Assembly (NCBI GenBank): GCA_016795145.1
Contig: JAEUII010000454.1
Coordinates: forward strand, 1 to 35,345
Reading direction: 5' to 3'
DNA length: 35,345 nt
Source: Planctomycetaceae bacterium
GTDB lineage: Bacteria; Planctomycetota; Planctomycetia; Planctomycetales; Planctomycetaceae
Shown here: positions 15,219 to 23,960 of the stretch, one piece after another
How positions within the stretch are numbered: position 1 is the stretch's first letter
Layout of the letters: every line of letters starts with the position of its first letter
Position numbers and translations under genes: made by a program
The notes under the pieces: generated by a model
The model's input: the letters and a program-made list of their open reading frames with translations, nothing else
Database searches by the model: none
What the model was told of the DNA's origin: nothing

Positions 15219-16163
15219 AACTCTGATCCTCCCCGATTACACCAGCTGTGGCATGCCTGTCAGCTGGGGCGAAACGCGGCAGAAGGGTTCTCCTGCGATA
15301 TTTTTGAACTGTTCGCCTGCTCACAGCCGTACTTTGATCGAGAAGGTTTGATTCTGGCATTCGATGGTGAAAGAGCCGTCGGATACGTCCATGCCAGTTT
15401 CGCCGTCAACGATACTCAAACAGATCTCGATCGTCGACAGGGAATTCTGTCAGCCCTGATGGTGCATCCGGATTACCGTCGCCGCGGCATTGGCCGGGAA
15501 CTCGTTGCACGTGCTGAGCAGTATCTGCTGAAGGCCGGCGCGGTGTCCGTGGAAGCAGGCGGCGGACTGAATCGTAACGGGTTTTACTGCGGCATCTACG
15601 GGGGACTCGAACCTTCCGGATTCTGTTCATCGGCCGCGGCATGGAAAGAGTTCTTCTCGGCCTGTGGGTACGGGCCTGGCTCCGAGACCTACATCCTGCG
15701 GCGTGACCTGCTGCAGAGCCGTGATCCGGTCATCGCGAAGCTCCTGCGACACAGAAGAAACTTGAACCTCGTGATCACCGATCGACCGGGCAATGAATCA
15801 TGGTGGTGGTTTGTCCGTTACGGTCAGCTCGACTCACTTCGCTTCGAACTTCGAACGCGGGAAAAGGAAGACCTGGTGGCTTCCGGGCAAATCATCGGCA
15901 TGGACATTTTCATTCCCAAATGGGGCGTGCGAAGTGTCGGCATCCGGGAAATCTATGTTCCGGAATCTCAGCGTCGCCACGGCTTTGCTCAGGCGCTGGT
16001 GCTGGAGATCTGCAAACGCCTGAGAGAAGAATCGGTCCAGCTCGTGGAAGCTCATGTGGCGGCAGACAACAAAGCGGCCGTGGACCTGTTCACGACTGCG
16101 AGATTCGAACTTCATGGTCGACTGCTGACCTTCCGAAAGTCGCTGCAGCGGGCTGACGCGTGA
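15198..16163 (+). CDS. Tandem GNAT-family N-acetyltransferase
   Basis: This 321-residue protein has two GNAT folds. The first (about residues 1-170) has the acetyl-CoA loop LMVHPDYRRRGIGRELVARA (87-106). The second (about 190-315) has IYVPESQRRHGFAQALVLEI (252-271) and the typical C-terminal AHVAADNKAAVDLFTTARFEL. The second loop (QRRHGFA) is a looser match to Q/RxxGxG/A, so one domain may have lost activity. The start is GTG at 15198, because MQFRSFHNSDPPRLHQLWHA gives a normal first beta-strand and helix; no better start lies downstream. The stop TGA at 16161-16163 overlaps the ATG of ung, so the two are translationally linked. The acceptor substrate is unknown. Confidence 0.85.
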   Translation: MQFRSFHNSDPPRLHQLWHACQLGRNAAEGFSCDIFELFACSQPYFDREGLILAFDGERAVGYVHASFAVNDTQTDLDRRQGILSALMVHPDYRRRGIGRELVARAEQYLLKAGAVSVEAGGGLNRNGFYCGIYGGLEPSGFCSSAAAWKEFFSACGYGPGSETYILRRDLLQSRDPVIAKLLRHRRNLNLVITDRPGNESWWWFVRYGQLDSLRFELRTREKEDLVASGQIIGMDIFIPKWGVRSVGIREIYVPESQRRHGFAQALVLEICKRLREESVQLVEAHVAADNKAAVDLFTTARFELHGRLLTFRKSLQRADA

Positions 16164-16846
16164 TGCTCTCGGAATTGTTGCCTGCACCATGGCGTCCCGT
16201 GCTGGGGGATGCAGCAAGTCAGGAAAATCTCCAACGGCTTTCTCAGTTTCTCGCCGACGAAGAGCAGCACAAAGCCACTGTCTTTCCCCCGCGTGACAGG
16301 ATCTTTCGTGCTCTTGAGCTGACTCCGCCTGACAAAGTGCGAGTCGTCATTTTGGGGCAGGATCCTTATCACGATGATGGCCAGGCGGAAGGCCTGAGTT
16401 TCTCCGTTCCTGCCGGTATCGCGATTCCGCCTTCATTGCGAAACATCTATCGTGAGCTTAACGACGACCTGGGAATTCCACCGGCGAATCATGGCCATCT
16501 GGCTGCGTGGTGCCGACAGGGAGTCCTGTTGCTGAACACCGTGCTCACCGTGCGGGCTCATGAAGCAAATTCGCATCGAAAACGAGGATGGGAAGAGATT
16601 ACGTCTGCGATTCTGAACAAGATCAACGAGCTGCCAGGAGTCGTCTTCATTCTTTGGGGCGCACCGGCACAACAGTTTGCTCGATCCATTGCAGAACGGC
16701 ACCTCGTTCTTCAAAGTGCTCACCCGTCGCCATTGTCGGCGTACCGAGGGTTCTTTGGCAGCAGGCCTTTTTCCAAATGCAATCACTGGCTCAGAGAGAC
16801 TCACGGAACGGAAATCGACTGGCGATTGGGAGAAGTTTCAGGCTGA
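16163..16846 (+). CDS. ung: Uracil-DNA glycosylase (family 1)
   Basis: This 227-residue enzyme removes uracil from DNA to start base-excision repair. It shows the two signature blocks: the water-activating VVILGQDPYHDDGQAEGLSFSVP (about 62-84), whose Asp is catalytic, and the DNA-intercalating HPSPLSAYRGFFGSRPFS (about 187-204), whose His contacts uracil. GVLLLNTVLTVR and the W-containing LWGAPA block also fit. Length is normal for the family. The start is the ATG at 16163, sharing a base with the stop of the GNAT gene (TGATG); a GTG one codon earlier is possible. Co-translation with the acetyltransferase is likely. The next gene begins 51 bases downstream. Confidence 0.97.
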   Translation: MLSELLPAPWRPVLGDAASQENLQRLSQFLADEEQHKATVFPPRDRIFRALELTPPDKVRVVILGQDPYHDDGQAEGLSFSVPAGIAIPPSLRNIYRELNDDLGIPPANHGHLAAWCRQGVLLLNTVLTVRAHEANSHRKRGWEEITSAILNKINELPGVVFILWGAPAQQFARSIAERHLVLQSAHPSPLSAYRGFFGSRPFSKCNHWLRETHGTEIDWRLGEVSG

Positions 16847-16897
16847 GGCAACACGGTGCACCAAGTGCATAGCAACAAAAAAGGGAATATCTGACAC

Positions 16898-17641
16898 ATG
16901 CTGGCGCGGCGTCTGACAGCACAGGGAATCGAGCAGTTTGATGAGTTCCTGCTCAGCCTGCGCGATGATCCTCGTCGCGATGCGCCGCTGCATCTTCTCA
17001 CAGGTGCAGAATCGTCAGCGGCGATTGATGCGGAGGTCGATGCAGAACCACGAGTGTTCCATTCTCGCCTCGAAGTCGCTGAACATCTCTCGAAGATGCT
17101 TCGAGTCGACTCGTCCGCACTTCGCCGCGACAAGGGATTCTGGTCCTGGCTTGGGCTCGCCTGGTTCGAGTCGATCTGTCCAATACTGGAAGGACGCTGG
17201 CAGCCTGGCGAACGCTATCGCTGGATCGCGGAACTCGAGGATCCTCGAAAGTCGTGCCGACATTTGCTGGCCGGACCCTACCAGATCTTTCGCGCTCATC
17301 GAGACGATCCTGCCCGAGCACTGTCACTCCTTTCCGGGCCTGTTTCCAAAACCGGCCCGCTGGTGTCATTGCTTGCCTCGCGTCCATCGCTTGTCACATG
17401 TCGCGCCGTCGTCGGAGTGGCAACGCGACTGTATTATGATCATCAGCATGGGCGTAATCGCTCGGGACTCGGCGGCCGTGGCCCGGGAAGCCCAAGACGC
17501 CTGGTCGATTTATTGAGCCAGCTCGATCTCACATGGGATCTTCATTCGCTGACGACGGAAGAACTTCTGGAACTTCTCCCGGCCGAGTTTGATGACTTTC
17601 ATCGTTCACAGAATGCGCGTCAGCCTGGTTTGTTCGATTAG
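16898..17641 (+). CDS. Conserved protein of unknown function, possibly DUF6339-like
   Basis: This is a 247-residue soluble protein. The blocks GFWSWLGLAWFESICPILEG (about 80-99), SCRHLLAGPYQIFRAHRDDP (about 123-142), LLASRPSLVTCRAVVGVATRLYYD (about 161-184) and RRLVDLLSQLDLTWDLHSLT (about 204-223) form a pattern I recognise in conserved hypothetical proteins, some of which lie in restriction or defence neighbourhoods. I believe this corresponds to DUF6339, but could not check. No catalytic motif is evident; the conserved R-HLL-GPY-I-R-H and LYYD-GR-R-G-GG-G-RR elements suggest nucleic-acid or nucleotide contact, as inference only. The ATG at 16898 follows a GGGAA stretch. It lies downstream of ung on the same strand and may share its transcript. 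Confidence 0.72.
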   Translation: MLARRLTAQGIEQFDEFLLSLRDDPRRDAPLHLLTGAESSAAIDAEVDAEPRVFHSRLEVAEHLSKMLRVDSSALRRDKGFWSWLGLAWFESICPILEGRWQPGERYRWIAELEDPRKSCRHLLAGPYQIFRAHRDDPARALSLLSGPVSKTGPLVSLLASRPSLVTCRAVVGVATRLYYDHQHGRNRSGLGGRGPGSPRRLVDLLSQLDLTWDLHSLTTEELLELLPAEFDDFHRSQNARQPGLFD

Positions 17642-17729
17642 TGACTGCCTGAACCACAATGGTCGTTTGCACCGACCTGAGAACTCAGTCACATTCCGTT
17701 GTTGGATCTGAGTCCGCCTCCTTTGTGAC

Positions 17730-20615
17730 ATGTTGAGGTTTGAAGTGCGACCACTGATTTTGACGATTTTTGTCAGCCTTCTCCTTTCCTTTTCTCCATC
17801 AACGGTGCTCGCTTCGGCGGCCGATGAAAAAGGTGATCGCCCCAATATCATCTTCTTTCTGATCGATGATTTGGGCTATGCAGACTGCGGTTTCAATGGC
17901 GGCAAGATCATCAGGACGCCACGAATCGACGAACTCGCAAACTCCGGAGCCATCCTGACATCTCATTACGTTCAGCCCGTCTGTTCGCCAACCCGAGCTG
18001 CTCTGATGACTGGTCGGTATGCAACCAGGACGGGTGTCTACACGATCGTCCGCCCTCAGGCGAAGTGGGGCCTGCCGCTGGCAGAGCGAACTCTGGCTCA
18101 GGGTCTGCAGCAGGCAGGATATGAAACGGCAATCACCGGCAAGTGGCATCTCGGTGAGTTTGAAGCGGCTTATCGTCCAACGGCTCGAGGGTTTGAACAT
18201 CAATACGGACACTACTTCGGAGCCATTGACTATTTCACTCACCTGAGAGACGGAGTGCACGACTGGCATCGTGACGACAAAGAGGTCCATGAAGAAGGAT
18301 ACAGCACTGAACTAGTCGCGAAGGAAGCATGTCGGTTGATTGAAGCGCGCAAGTCAGCGACGTCGAAGCGACCGTTGTTCCTGTACGTTCCCTTCAACGG
18401 TGTCCATTCGCCGTTCCAGGTTCCGGAACGATACATGGAGCCTTATCCGCAACTGACGGGAAATCGCCGGAAGATCGCGGGAATGCTGGCGGCGGTGGAC
18501 GAGGCGATCGGCCAGATCGTGGACACACTCAGGGCCAATGGAGAATTCGAAAATACGCTCATCGTTTTCTCCGCCGACAACGGTGGACCAAACCCGGGAC
18601 CAGTGTCCGACAACGGCCCGCTGAAGGCAGCTAAGGGAACGCTCTATGAAGGAGGAATCCGTGGCTGTGCGTTCGCAACATGGCCAGGCAAGATACCAGC
18701 GGGACAGAAGATCGATGTCCCGGTTCACGTTGTCGACTGGTATCCGACTCTGCTGAAGCTTGCCGGGGGCAAACTGGAACAGCCACTGCCCATCGACGGG
18801 CAGGATCTCTGGCCTGTGCTGACAAAGAAGGCCGAGTCGGCCCATGATGCCATCCTGCTGGTTCAATCTCCTCAGCGAGCCGCCGTTCGAATGGGCGATT
18901 ACAAACTTCTTCGACTCAGTGCCCCACGTGCTGCCGCGGCCAAAAAGAAAAAACAGGCGAAGAGTGAAGAACCTGTGCTTGCTCTGTTCAACCTGAAGAA
19001 TGACATCGGAGAGACCAGGAACCTGATCTCGGAAGAGCCGGAACGGGCAAAGAAGATGGAAGCTGTTCTCGACGAACTTCTCAGGAACGCTGTCCCTCCG
19101 GGGAACGGTAATGCCGACGAGAATGATGAGCAGGCAATGCATCAGCCAGCACTTGATTCATCGGAAGTCCTGACCAGCGTGGGCTCAGCAATTCCAACAG
19201 CATTCTCTCCGAGCGAGCCCACTGTTGCTGCAGACCCGACGGAATCTGCAGTACTCGAATCGATTGAGAAGCGGCGCGACGCAAGCTGGCAGATGGCTCG
19301 AAAGATCTGGGAAGCTGCGGAACCAGGATATCAGGAGGTCCAGTCCTCAAAACTGCTTGCGGATGCTGCCGAAGCGGCCGGGCTGCAAGTGACTCGCGGC
19401 GTGGCTGAGATTCCAACTGCGTTCACAGCCGAGTTTGGATCGGGCAAACCTGTCATCGGAATTCTCGGCGAGTTTGATGCACTGCCGGGACTGACACAAA
19501 AGGATGTGCCCGAACAAATGCCTCGTGATGATAAGAACTCCTATGGTCATGGCTGCGGACATCACCTGTTTGGAGTCGCATCGCTGTCGGCAGCGATTGC
19601 TGTCGCGGAGCAGATTCGATCCGGTGCGATCAAAGGGACAGTGAGATTCTACGGATGTCCCGCTGAGGAAGGCGGCAGCGCGAAAGTCTTCATGGTACAG
19701 GCCGGACTGTTTCAGGATTGTGACGCCGTTCTGCACTGGCATCCGGCCAGCCGGAACTCTGCCGGGGACAGATCCAGCCTGGCTCGAATCGCCGTGAAGT
19801 TTCAGTTCTCTGGCCAAACGGCACACGCAGCAGGGTCACCTCACCAGGGCCGATCCGCTCTGGACGCCATCGAACTCACAGCGCACGCGTCGGAACTGAT
19901 GCGTGAACACACGCCGGAGCAAACTCGCATTCATCACGTGATTACCAGTGGGGGCGAAGCACCGAACGTTGTGCCCGCGTTCGCGGAGATGTACTTCTAC
20001 ATTCGCCACCCGGAAGCAAAATTCCTGAAGCCCCTTTACCAACGACTGGAGCTGTGCGCGAAGGCGGGAGCGCTCGCAACGGAAACGGAACTGACCATCA
20101 AGTATGAAGGTGGCATTCGCGAGATCATGCCCAACCGAACTCTGTCCGGAATCGTACGAAAGCGACTGCAGCAGCTAAATGATCTACGTTACAACGAAGA
20201 AGAGCGTCAGTTTGCCGCACGACTCCAGCAGCATCTCCAGGAGCCGGAATCGCTCGAAACACTTTCGCTGGTTGAAAACGTGGATGGCACAGTTGGCAAA
20301 GGCTCGACCGACGTCGGAGATATCTCGTGGGTCGTTCCAACCACAGGATTCTCCACGGCATGCTGGGTTCCGGGAACGCCGGGGCATTCGTGGCAGGCGG
20401 TCGCCGCTGGTGGTACGACGATCGGAGAAAAGGGCATGCATCTGGCCGCTCGCACACTTGCGACGAGCGCTCTGGATCTGTTCCGTCAGCCAGATGTCCT
20501 TCAGGCTGCTTCTCAGGAATTGAAAGAACGGCTTGGCAAGGAGACTTATGAATCACTGATGCAGCCGGGCCAAAAAGCCCCGCTGGATTACCGTAATCCT
20601 CCAGCGAGAAAGTAA
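17730..20615 (+). CDS. Secreted sulfatase fused to M20 amidohydrolase
   Basis: This single 961-residue frame encodes two enzymes. After a signal peptide (about 1-30, basic start and hydrophobic core ending LASA) comes a type I sulfatase (about 37-455). It has metal ligands D46 and D47, the formylglycine motif CSPTR with C85, GKWHLG (K138, H140), H226, and SADNGG (D283, N284) plus K302. Formylglycine-generating enzyme must oxidise C85 for activity. A 50-residue hydrophilic linker follows (about 455-505). Then comes an M20 amidohydrolase of the AbgB type (about 508-920) with YGHGCGHH (607-612), catalytic PAEEGG (E646, E647), LHWHP (H669, H671), a dimerisation-type lid domain, and GTPGHSW (H886). 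The linker end (VAADPTESAV) resembles the mature start of a secreted amidohydrolase without its signal peptide. All key residues of both halves appear intact. The substrate is unknown, perhaps a sulfated, N-acylated glycan or amino-acid conjugate. Confidence 0.9.
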   Translation: MLRFEVRPLILTIFVSLLLSFSPSTVLASAADEKGDRPNIIFFLIDDLGYADCGFNGGKIIRTPRIDELANSGAILTSHYVQPVCSPTRAALMTGRYATRTGVYTIVRPQAKWGLPLAERTLAQGLQQAGYETAITGKWHLGEFEAAYRPTARGFEHQYGHYFGAIDYFTHLRDGVHDWHRDDKEVHEEGYSTELVAKEACRLIEARKSATSKRPLFLYVPFNGVHSPFQVPERYMEPYPQLTGNRRKIAGMLAAVDEAIGQIVDTLRANGEFENTLIVFSADNGGPNPGPVSDNGPLKAAKGTLYEGGIRGCAFATWPGKIPAGQKIDVPVHVVDWYPTLLKLAGGKLEQPLPIDGQDLWPVLTKKAESAHDAILLVQSPQRAAVRMGDYKLLRLSAPRAAAAKKKKQAKSEEPVLALFNLKNDIGETRNLISEEPERAKKMEAVLDELLRNAVPPGNGNADENDEQAMHQPALDSSEVLTSVGSAIPTAFSPSEPTVAADPTESAVLESIEKRRDASWQMARKIWEAAEPGYQEVQSSKLLADAAEAAGLQVTRGVAEIPTAFTAEFGSGKPVIGILGEFDALPGLTQKDVPEQMPRDDKNSYGHGCGHHLFGVASLSAAIAVAEQIRSGAIKGTVRFYGCPAEEGGSAKVFMVQAGLFQDCDAVLHWHPASRNSAGDRSSLARIAVKFQFSGQTAHAAGSPHQGRSALDAIELTAHASELMREHTPEQTRIHHVITSGGEAPNVVPAFAEMYFYIRHPEAKFLKPLYQRLELCAKAGALATETELTIKYEGGIREIMPNRTLSGIVRKRLQQLNDLRYNEEERQFAARLQQHLQEPESLETLSLVENVDGTVGKGSTDVGDISWVVPTTGFSTACWVPGTPGHSWQAVAAGGTTIGEKGMHLAARTLATSALDLFRQPDVLQAASQELKERLGKETYESLMQPGQKAPLDYRNPPARK

Positions 20616-20646
20616 CGTCAGCGACTCTGTCAAAAAACAGCGACGT

Positions 20647-23600
20647 TTACACAGCAAAGTTCATCAGTTCATCCAGCCACAGAATCAGTTCGTCGTGGCC
20701 AGCTTCGAGCAGGCGGGCTTTCGATTCGGACCACCTTGGGATCGACTGCAAAACGACCGGCAGGTTTCTGGGACTGTGACTGCGAAGCACATCCCGAGCC
20801 TGACGAATCACAATGTCCACGAACTGGCGGAGGTCCGGCGCTGTAATGGCTCTGGCAAGTCTTTCAATCTGACAGCAGGCGGGATCCCACGCGTTCCACG
20901 GCAGCTGATCCCCAACGCGGACGTGTTGAAAGTGAAGAAACGCGGAGTCTCGTTTGAGACTTCGCACAAAACTGGACAGCGCGGGGTGAAGAAAATACCA
21001 GGGCGAATTCGGGAGGTCACTCCCCGTTCGACCGACGAGATCATCTGGCCCACGGAACTTCTGGACAATTCGTTCTGAGTCCTGCTGGGTGACCACGACA
21101 GCCAGAAGTCCGGCGAGATAAAGGTCCTGGAACGGATGGAAGATCTCAGCCACCTGATCTCCATCGTCGCTGATCATTTCCTGGCTGATGCCATTGAACG
21201 ATGCACTCACCGCAATCGCTTCGTCGCGACTGAGGACGTTTGCCGGGAGTGTGGACAGGAATCGTATGCGAGTGTCGGAATCTCCAAGGCAGTCGAGGAA
21301 GACTCTCATCTCATCAAACAGGTTGGCCACCAGTCGATTGGAACTCGTCTGTCGCACAATCTCACAGTAACGAGGTTCCGACAGTGACTCGCGCTGCCCG
21401 GAGAGTTCGGAAGCGATCACAACCAGATCTCGGGGACGGCCAAAAGTGTGCCGCCGCAGAAAAGCAAAACTGTCCTCGGGCGCCGACCGGCGCTCCTGCT
21501 GTACAACGTTCATTCCCAGAAAGTCACGGAAGCCACTGCTGGATTCGTAGCAACTGGTCAGTCGATCCATCAGCGATTCGAGTTCATCATCGGAGTATCG
21601 CAGGATTGTCGTGGCACCGAGCAGATTCGTTTTTACATCGGATTCATAGTTGGCGAAAGCCTCATGCCGAATCGAAGCATAGACCTTGACGTGACTGTTG
21701 GCGCTCATGATTTCCCAGGCGGCTTCAATCAGTCCGGCCTGCACTGTGATCCACGCCTCACGGCCGAGCTGCCGTACCGCCTGATCCACTTTGTCGATAA
21801 AGAAATACGTCGCGCTGTGAATCCGCCGCAGCATTTGATCAAGGAATGTCTCGGTATCATCCAGCAGAGAATTCGCCTGACTCACCGTTAGATTCGTCAG
21901 CTCCTTGAATACAACCGTCGGTTCGATTCGTGACCCCATCAGCCATCGACGAAATCGCACGGGAAACGCTTCCAGTTCATCTTCTTCCTCTGGAGTGATG
22001 CAACCTGGATGATTCGAAATCGCAGAGATACGAATCGCAAGATTCCAGAAGCGCTTCGTTGTCGTCAGATCAGCGAGTGAACTCTCATACCGCACGGAAA
22101 GGGACTTGAGTTCACTCATGAAGTCCAGATACGGGCGTCCCTGCGGCACAAAGCACAGCGAAGATTCACCTCCGTCAACGCCTCCGGACTGTGACAACAG
22201 GTGTCGCTTGTAGCTCAGCAACAGCGTTTTCCCAAGCCCCTTCGTTCCAGAAAGGAAGTGCTTGTTTCGGCGCGTCAGAAACTCGTCCACGAGCGGATTT
22301 CGAAAGACCAGCTGAGGCAAGTCCTGAACATCAATCTGAATGGAGTCTGTTGACCAGACCTGTCGCTGGAGTCCATGAGAGCGAAAATGAGATGCATGCG
22401 ACGCGCCAGAATCACTCTGAGTCTCGTCCTGAACCGGTATCGCAATGCCCTGTGATGCCAGCCGTGCCAGAATCTCCGCAACCGCCGCATCATAGTCTTT
22501 TGAAATCAACTCGAGAGTCGGACTGGCACCAAGCAGCGGGCGCCAAACCGGCTGACGACTTTCAAATTCCTCCCTCGATATCCCCGAAAGCAGAGGCACG
22601 ATCACTCGACGGCGCTGCGCGGCTTCACTGACTTCGCTGGCAAAGTAGTCAGACGACAAAGAGGCTGGCGAAATCAGCAGAAGCACTGCGCGAGACCGCT
22701 TGATGGCTTCGGTAAGCTGACGCACAAATGATACACCGGGCAGAGCATCACGCTGGTAGTACCATGTTGAGAGACCGACTTCTTCCAGCCGTCCAGCGAT
22801 CCTGCGCAAATCCAGTGAGTCATCCGCAACGTGACAGAGACAAATATCAATCTGCTGTTCTTCGGGAACGGTGACGAACCCGGAACCGCTTACGACTTCA
22901 GGCTCCTCGGCTCGCAGTTCGGCGGCGAACTCCTGACAGGTTGCAAATCGCCTTGATGGTTCTTTGGACAGAGCCCTGTGGACCGCCGCAACGGAATACG
23001 CTGGCAGTTCCGGACACAGCGTCGCAAGATTCCCGGGCGGGACTTCACGGTGCATCCGCAGCAATTCAACAGGGTTGCGGCTCTGAAAGACTCGACGCCC
23101 CGACAGCATTTCGTACGCTAAAAGCCCCAGAGCGTACTGGTCGGTCCTGCCGTCCGTCACAGAACACGCTGCCTGCTCCGGCGAGGCATACTGTGGCGTA
23201 CCGGAAAACTCTTCACTGCGAAAGTCGGCGCGAAGGTCTCGAGCGATGCCGAAGTCCAGAATCTTCGGCTGACCATCCGGCGCGAGGCATATGTTCTCCG
23301 GCTTGAGGTCTCGATGCACAACGCCGCGGGCATGAGCATAATCCAGAGACCGAGCCAGCTCAGAGATGATCGAACAGACTTCGGCAAGCGGAAGTTTCGA
23401 CCGCTGCCGCAGCACGCTTCTCAGTGGCTGCCCCTCAACATATTCAAAGATAATGAAGCACTTACCCGCGTGAATACCGAAGTCATGAACAACCGCGATC
23501 CCTCGATCATTCAGGGAAGCTCCAAGTCTCGCTTCGTTGGCAAGAGCATCCTGAAACGACTGTTTCTTGCCCGGCAAATTGACGGCCACAATCTTCATTG

Positions 23601-23913
23601 CGACTTTGCGATGAAGTAACTGATCCGTCGCCAGCATGACCCGGCCCATGCCACCTCGCCCAAGACTTGCCGTCAGCAGGTAGCGTTCGTGGATCAGCGA
23701 ACCAGGCTGAAAGTCATGTTCCACTTCGGAATTCTGACTGTCATCACACGGAAGAAACACCGTGCCATGCTGGTCGACGACGCAAAATGCGCCCGAGTAC
23801 GCATCGTCCTGTTCCGCCTGCCCCGATTCGGCGACTTTGCTTGTAGCGGTGTCTTCCAAAGGCAACTGAGGCCCGACGTCTGTCGTTGAGAATGGATTGA
23901 CAGGGTCGCTCAT
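20647..23913 (-). CDS. Ser/Thr kinase - TIR - P-loop NTPase multidomain protein
   Basis: This 1088-residue protein has no membrane segment and should be cytoplasmic. A kinase domain spans about 75-330: LGRGGMGRV (84-92), K107, HRDLKPEN (200-207), DFG (220-222), SPEQA. A TIR domain follows at about 354-445, opening with IDICLCHVADD. Its SSDYFASEV segment holds E427, at the position of the catalytic glutamate of NAD-cleaving TIRs. An NTPase module at about 535-850 has Walker A GTKGLGKT (556-563), Walker B FFIDKVD (704-710), and YASIRHEA in a sensor-like place. The FRNPLVDEFL lead-in resembles STAND-like P-loop ATPases seen in bacterial signalling and defence. The C-terminal 240 residues are helical and unassigned. 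The plan suggests sensing, oligomerisation and NAD hydrolysis under kinase control, as an inference. The ATG at 23913 lies 47 bases after the EboE stop on the same strand; the gene converges with the sulfatase fusion. Confidence 0.9.
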   Translation of the reverse strand: MSDPVNPFSTTDVGPQLPLEDTATSKVAESGQAEQDDAYSGAFCVVDQHGTVFLPCDDSQNSEVEHDFQPGSLIHERYLLTASLGRGGMGRVMLATDQLLHRKVAMKIVAVNLPGKKQSFQDALANEARLGASLNDRGIAVVHDFGIHAGKCFIIFEYVEGQPLRSVLRQRSKLPLAEVCSIISELARSLDYAHARGVVHRDLKPENICLAPDGQPKILDFGIARDLRADFRSEEFSGTPQYASPEQAACSVTDGRTDQYALGLLAYEMLSGRRVFQSRNPVELLRMHREVPPGNLATLCPELPAYSVAAVHRALSKEPSRRFATCQEFAAELRAEEPEVVSGSGFVTVPEEQQIDICLCHVADDSLDLRRIAGRLEEVGLSTWYYQRDALPGVSFVRQLTEAIKRSRAVLLLISPASLSSDYFASEVSEAAQRRRVIVPLLSGISREEFESRQPVWRPLLGASPTLELISKDYDAAVAEILARLASQGIAIPVQDETQSDSGASHASHFRSHGLQRQVWSTDSIQIDVQDLPQLVFRNPLVDEFLTRRNKHFLSGTKGLGKTLLLSYKRHLLSQSGGVDGGESSLCFVPQGRPYLDFMSELKSLSVRYESSLADLTTTKRFWNLAIRISAISNHPGCITPEEEDELEAFPVRFRRWLMGSRIEPTVVFKELTNLTVSQANSLLDDTETFLDQMLRRIHSATYFFIDKVDQAVRQLGREAWITVQAGLIEAAWEIMSANSHVKVYASIRHEAFANYESDVKTNLLGATTILRYSDDELESLMDRLTSCYESSSGFRDFLGMNVVQQERRSAPEDSFAFLRRHTFGRPRDLVVIASELSGQRESLSEPRYCEIVRQTSSNRLVANLFDEMRVFLDCLGDSDTRIRFLSTLPANVLSRDEAIAVSASFNGISQEMISDDGDQVAEIFHPFQDLYLAGLLAVVVTQQDSERIVQKFRGPDDLVGRTGSDLPNSPWYFLHPALSSFVRSLKRDSAFLHFQHVRVGDQLPWNAWDPACCQIERLARAITAPDLRQFVDIVIRQARDVLRSHSPRNLPVVLQSIPRWSESKARLLEAGHDELILWLDELMNFAV

Positions 23914-23960
23914 GTTCCGCTGTTGCCCACTACGCCTTTCGGTCTATCTTCAGACCACAT

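Noticed and set aside
18354..19142. Leftward 262-residue frame
   Set aside because: It is antisense to the sulfatase, whose catalytic motifs fix the coding strand.
19080..19260. A gene boundary between sulfatase and amidohydrolase
   Set aside because: There is no stop in frame, and no start with a signal peptide follows in the linker, so the data support one fused gene; a sequencing indel remains possible and is named in the findings.
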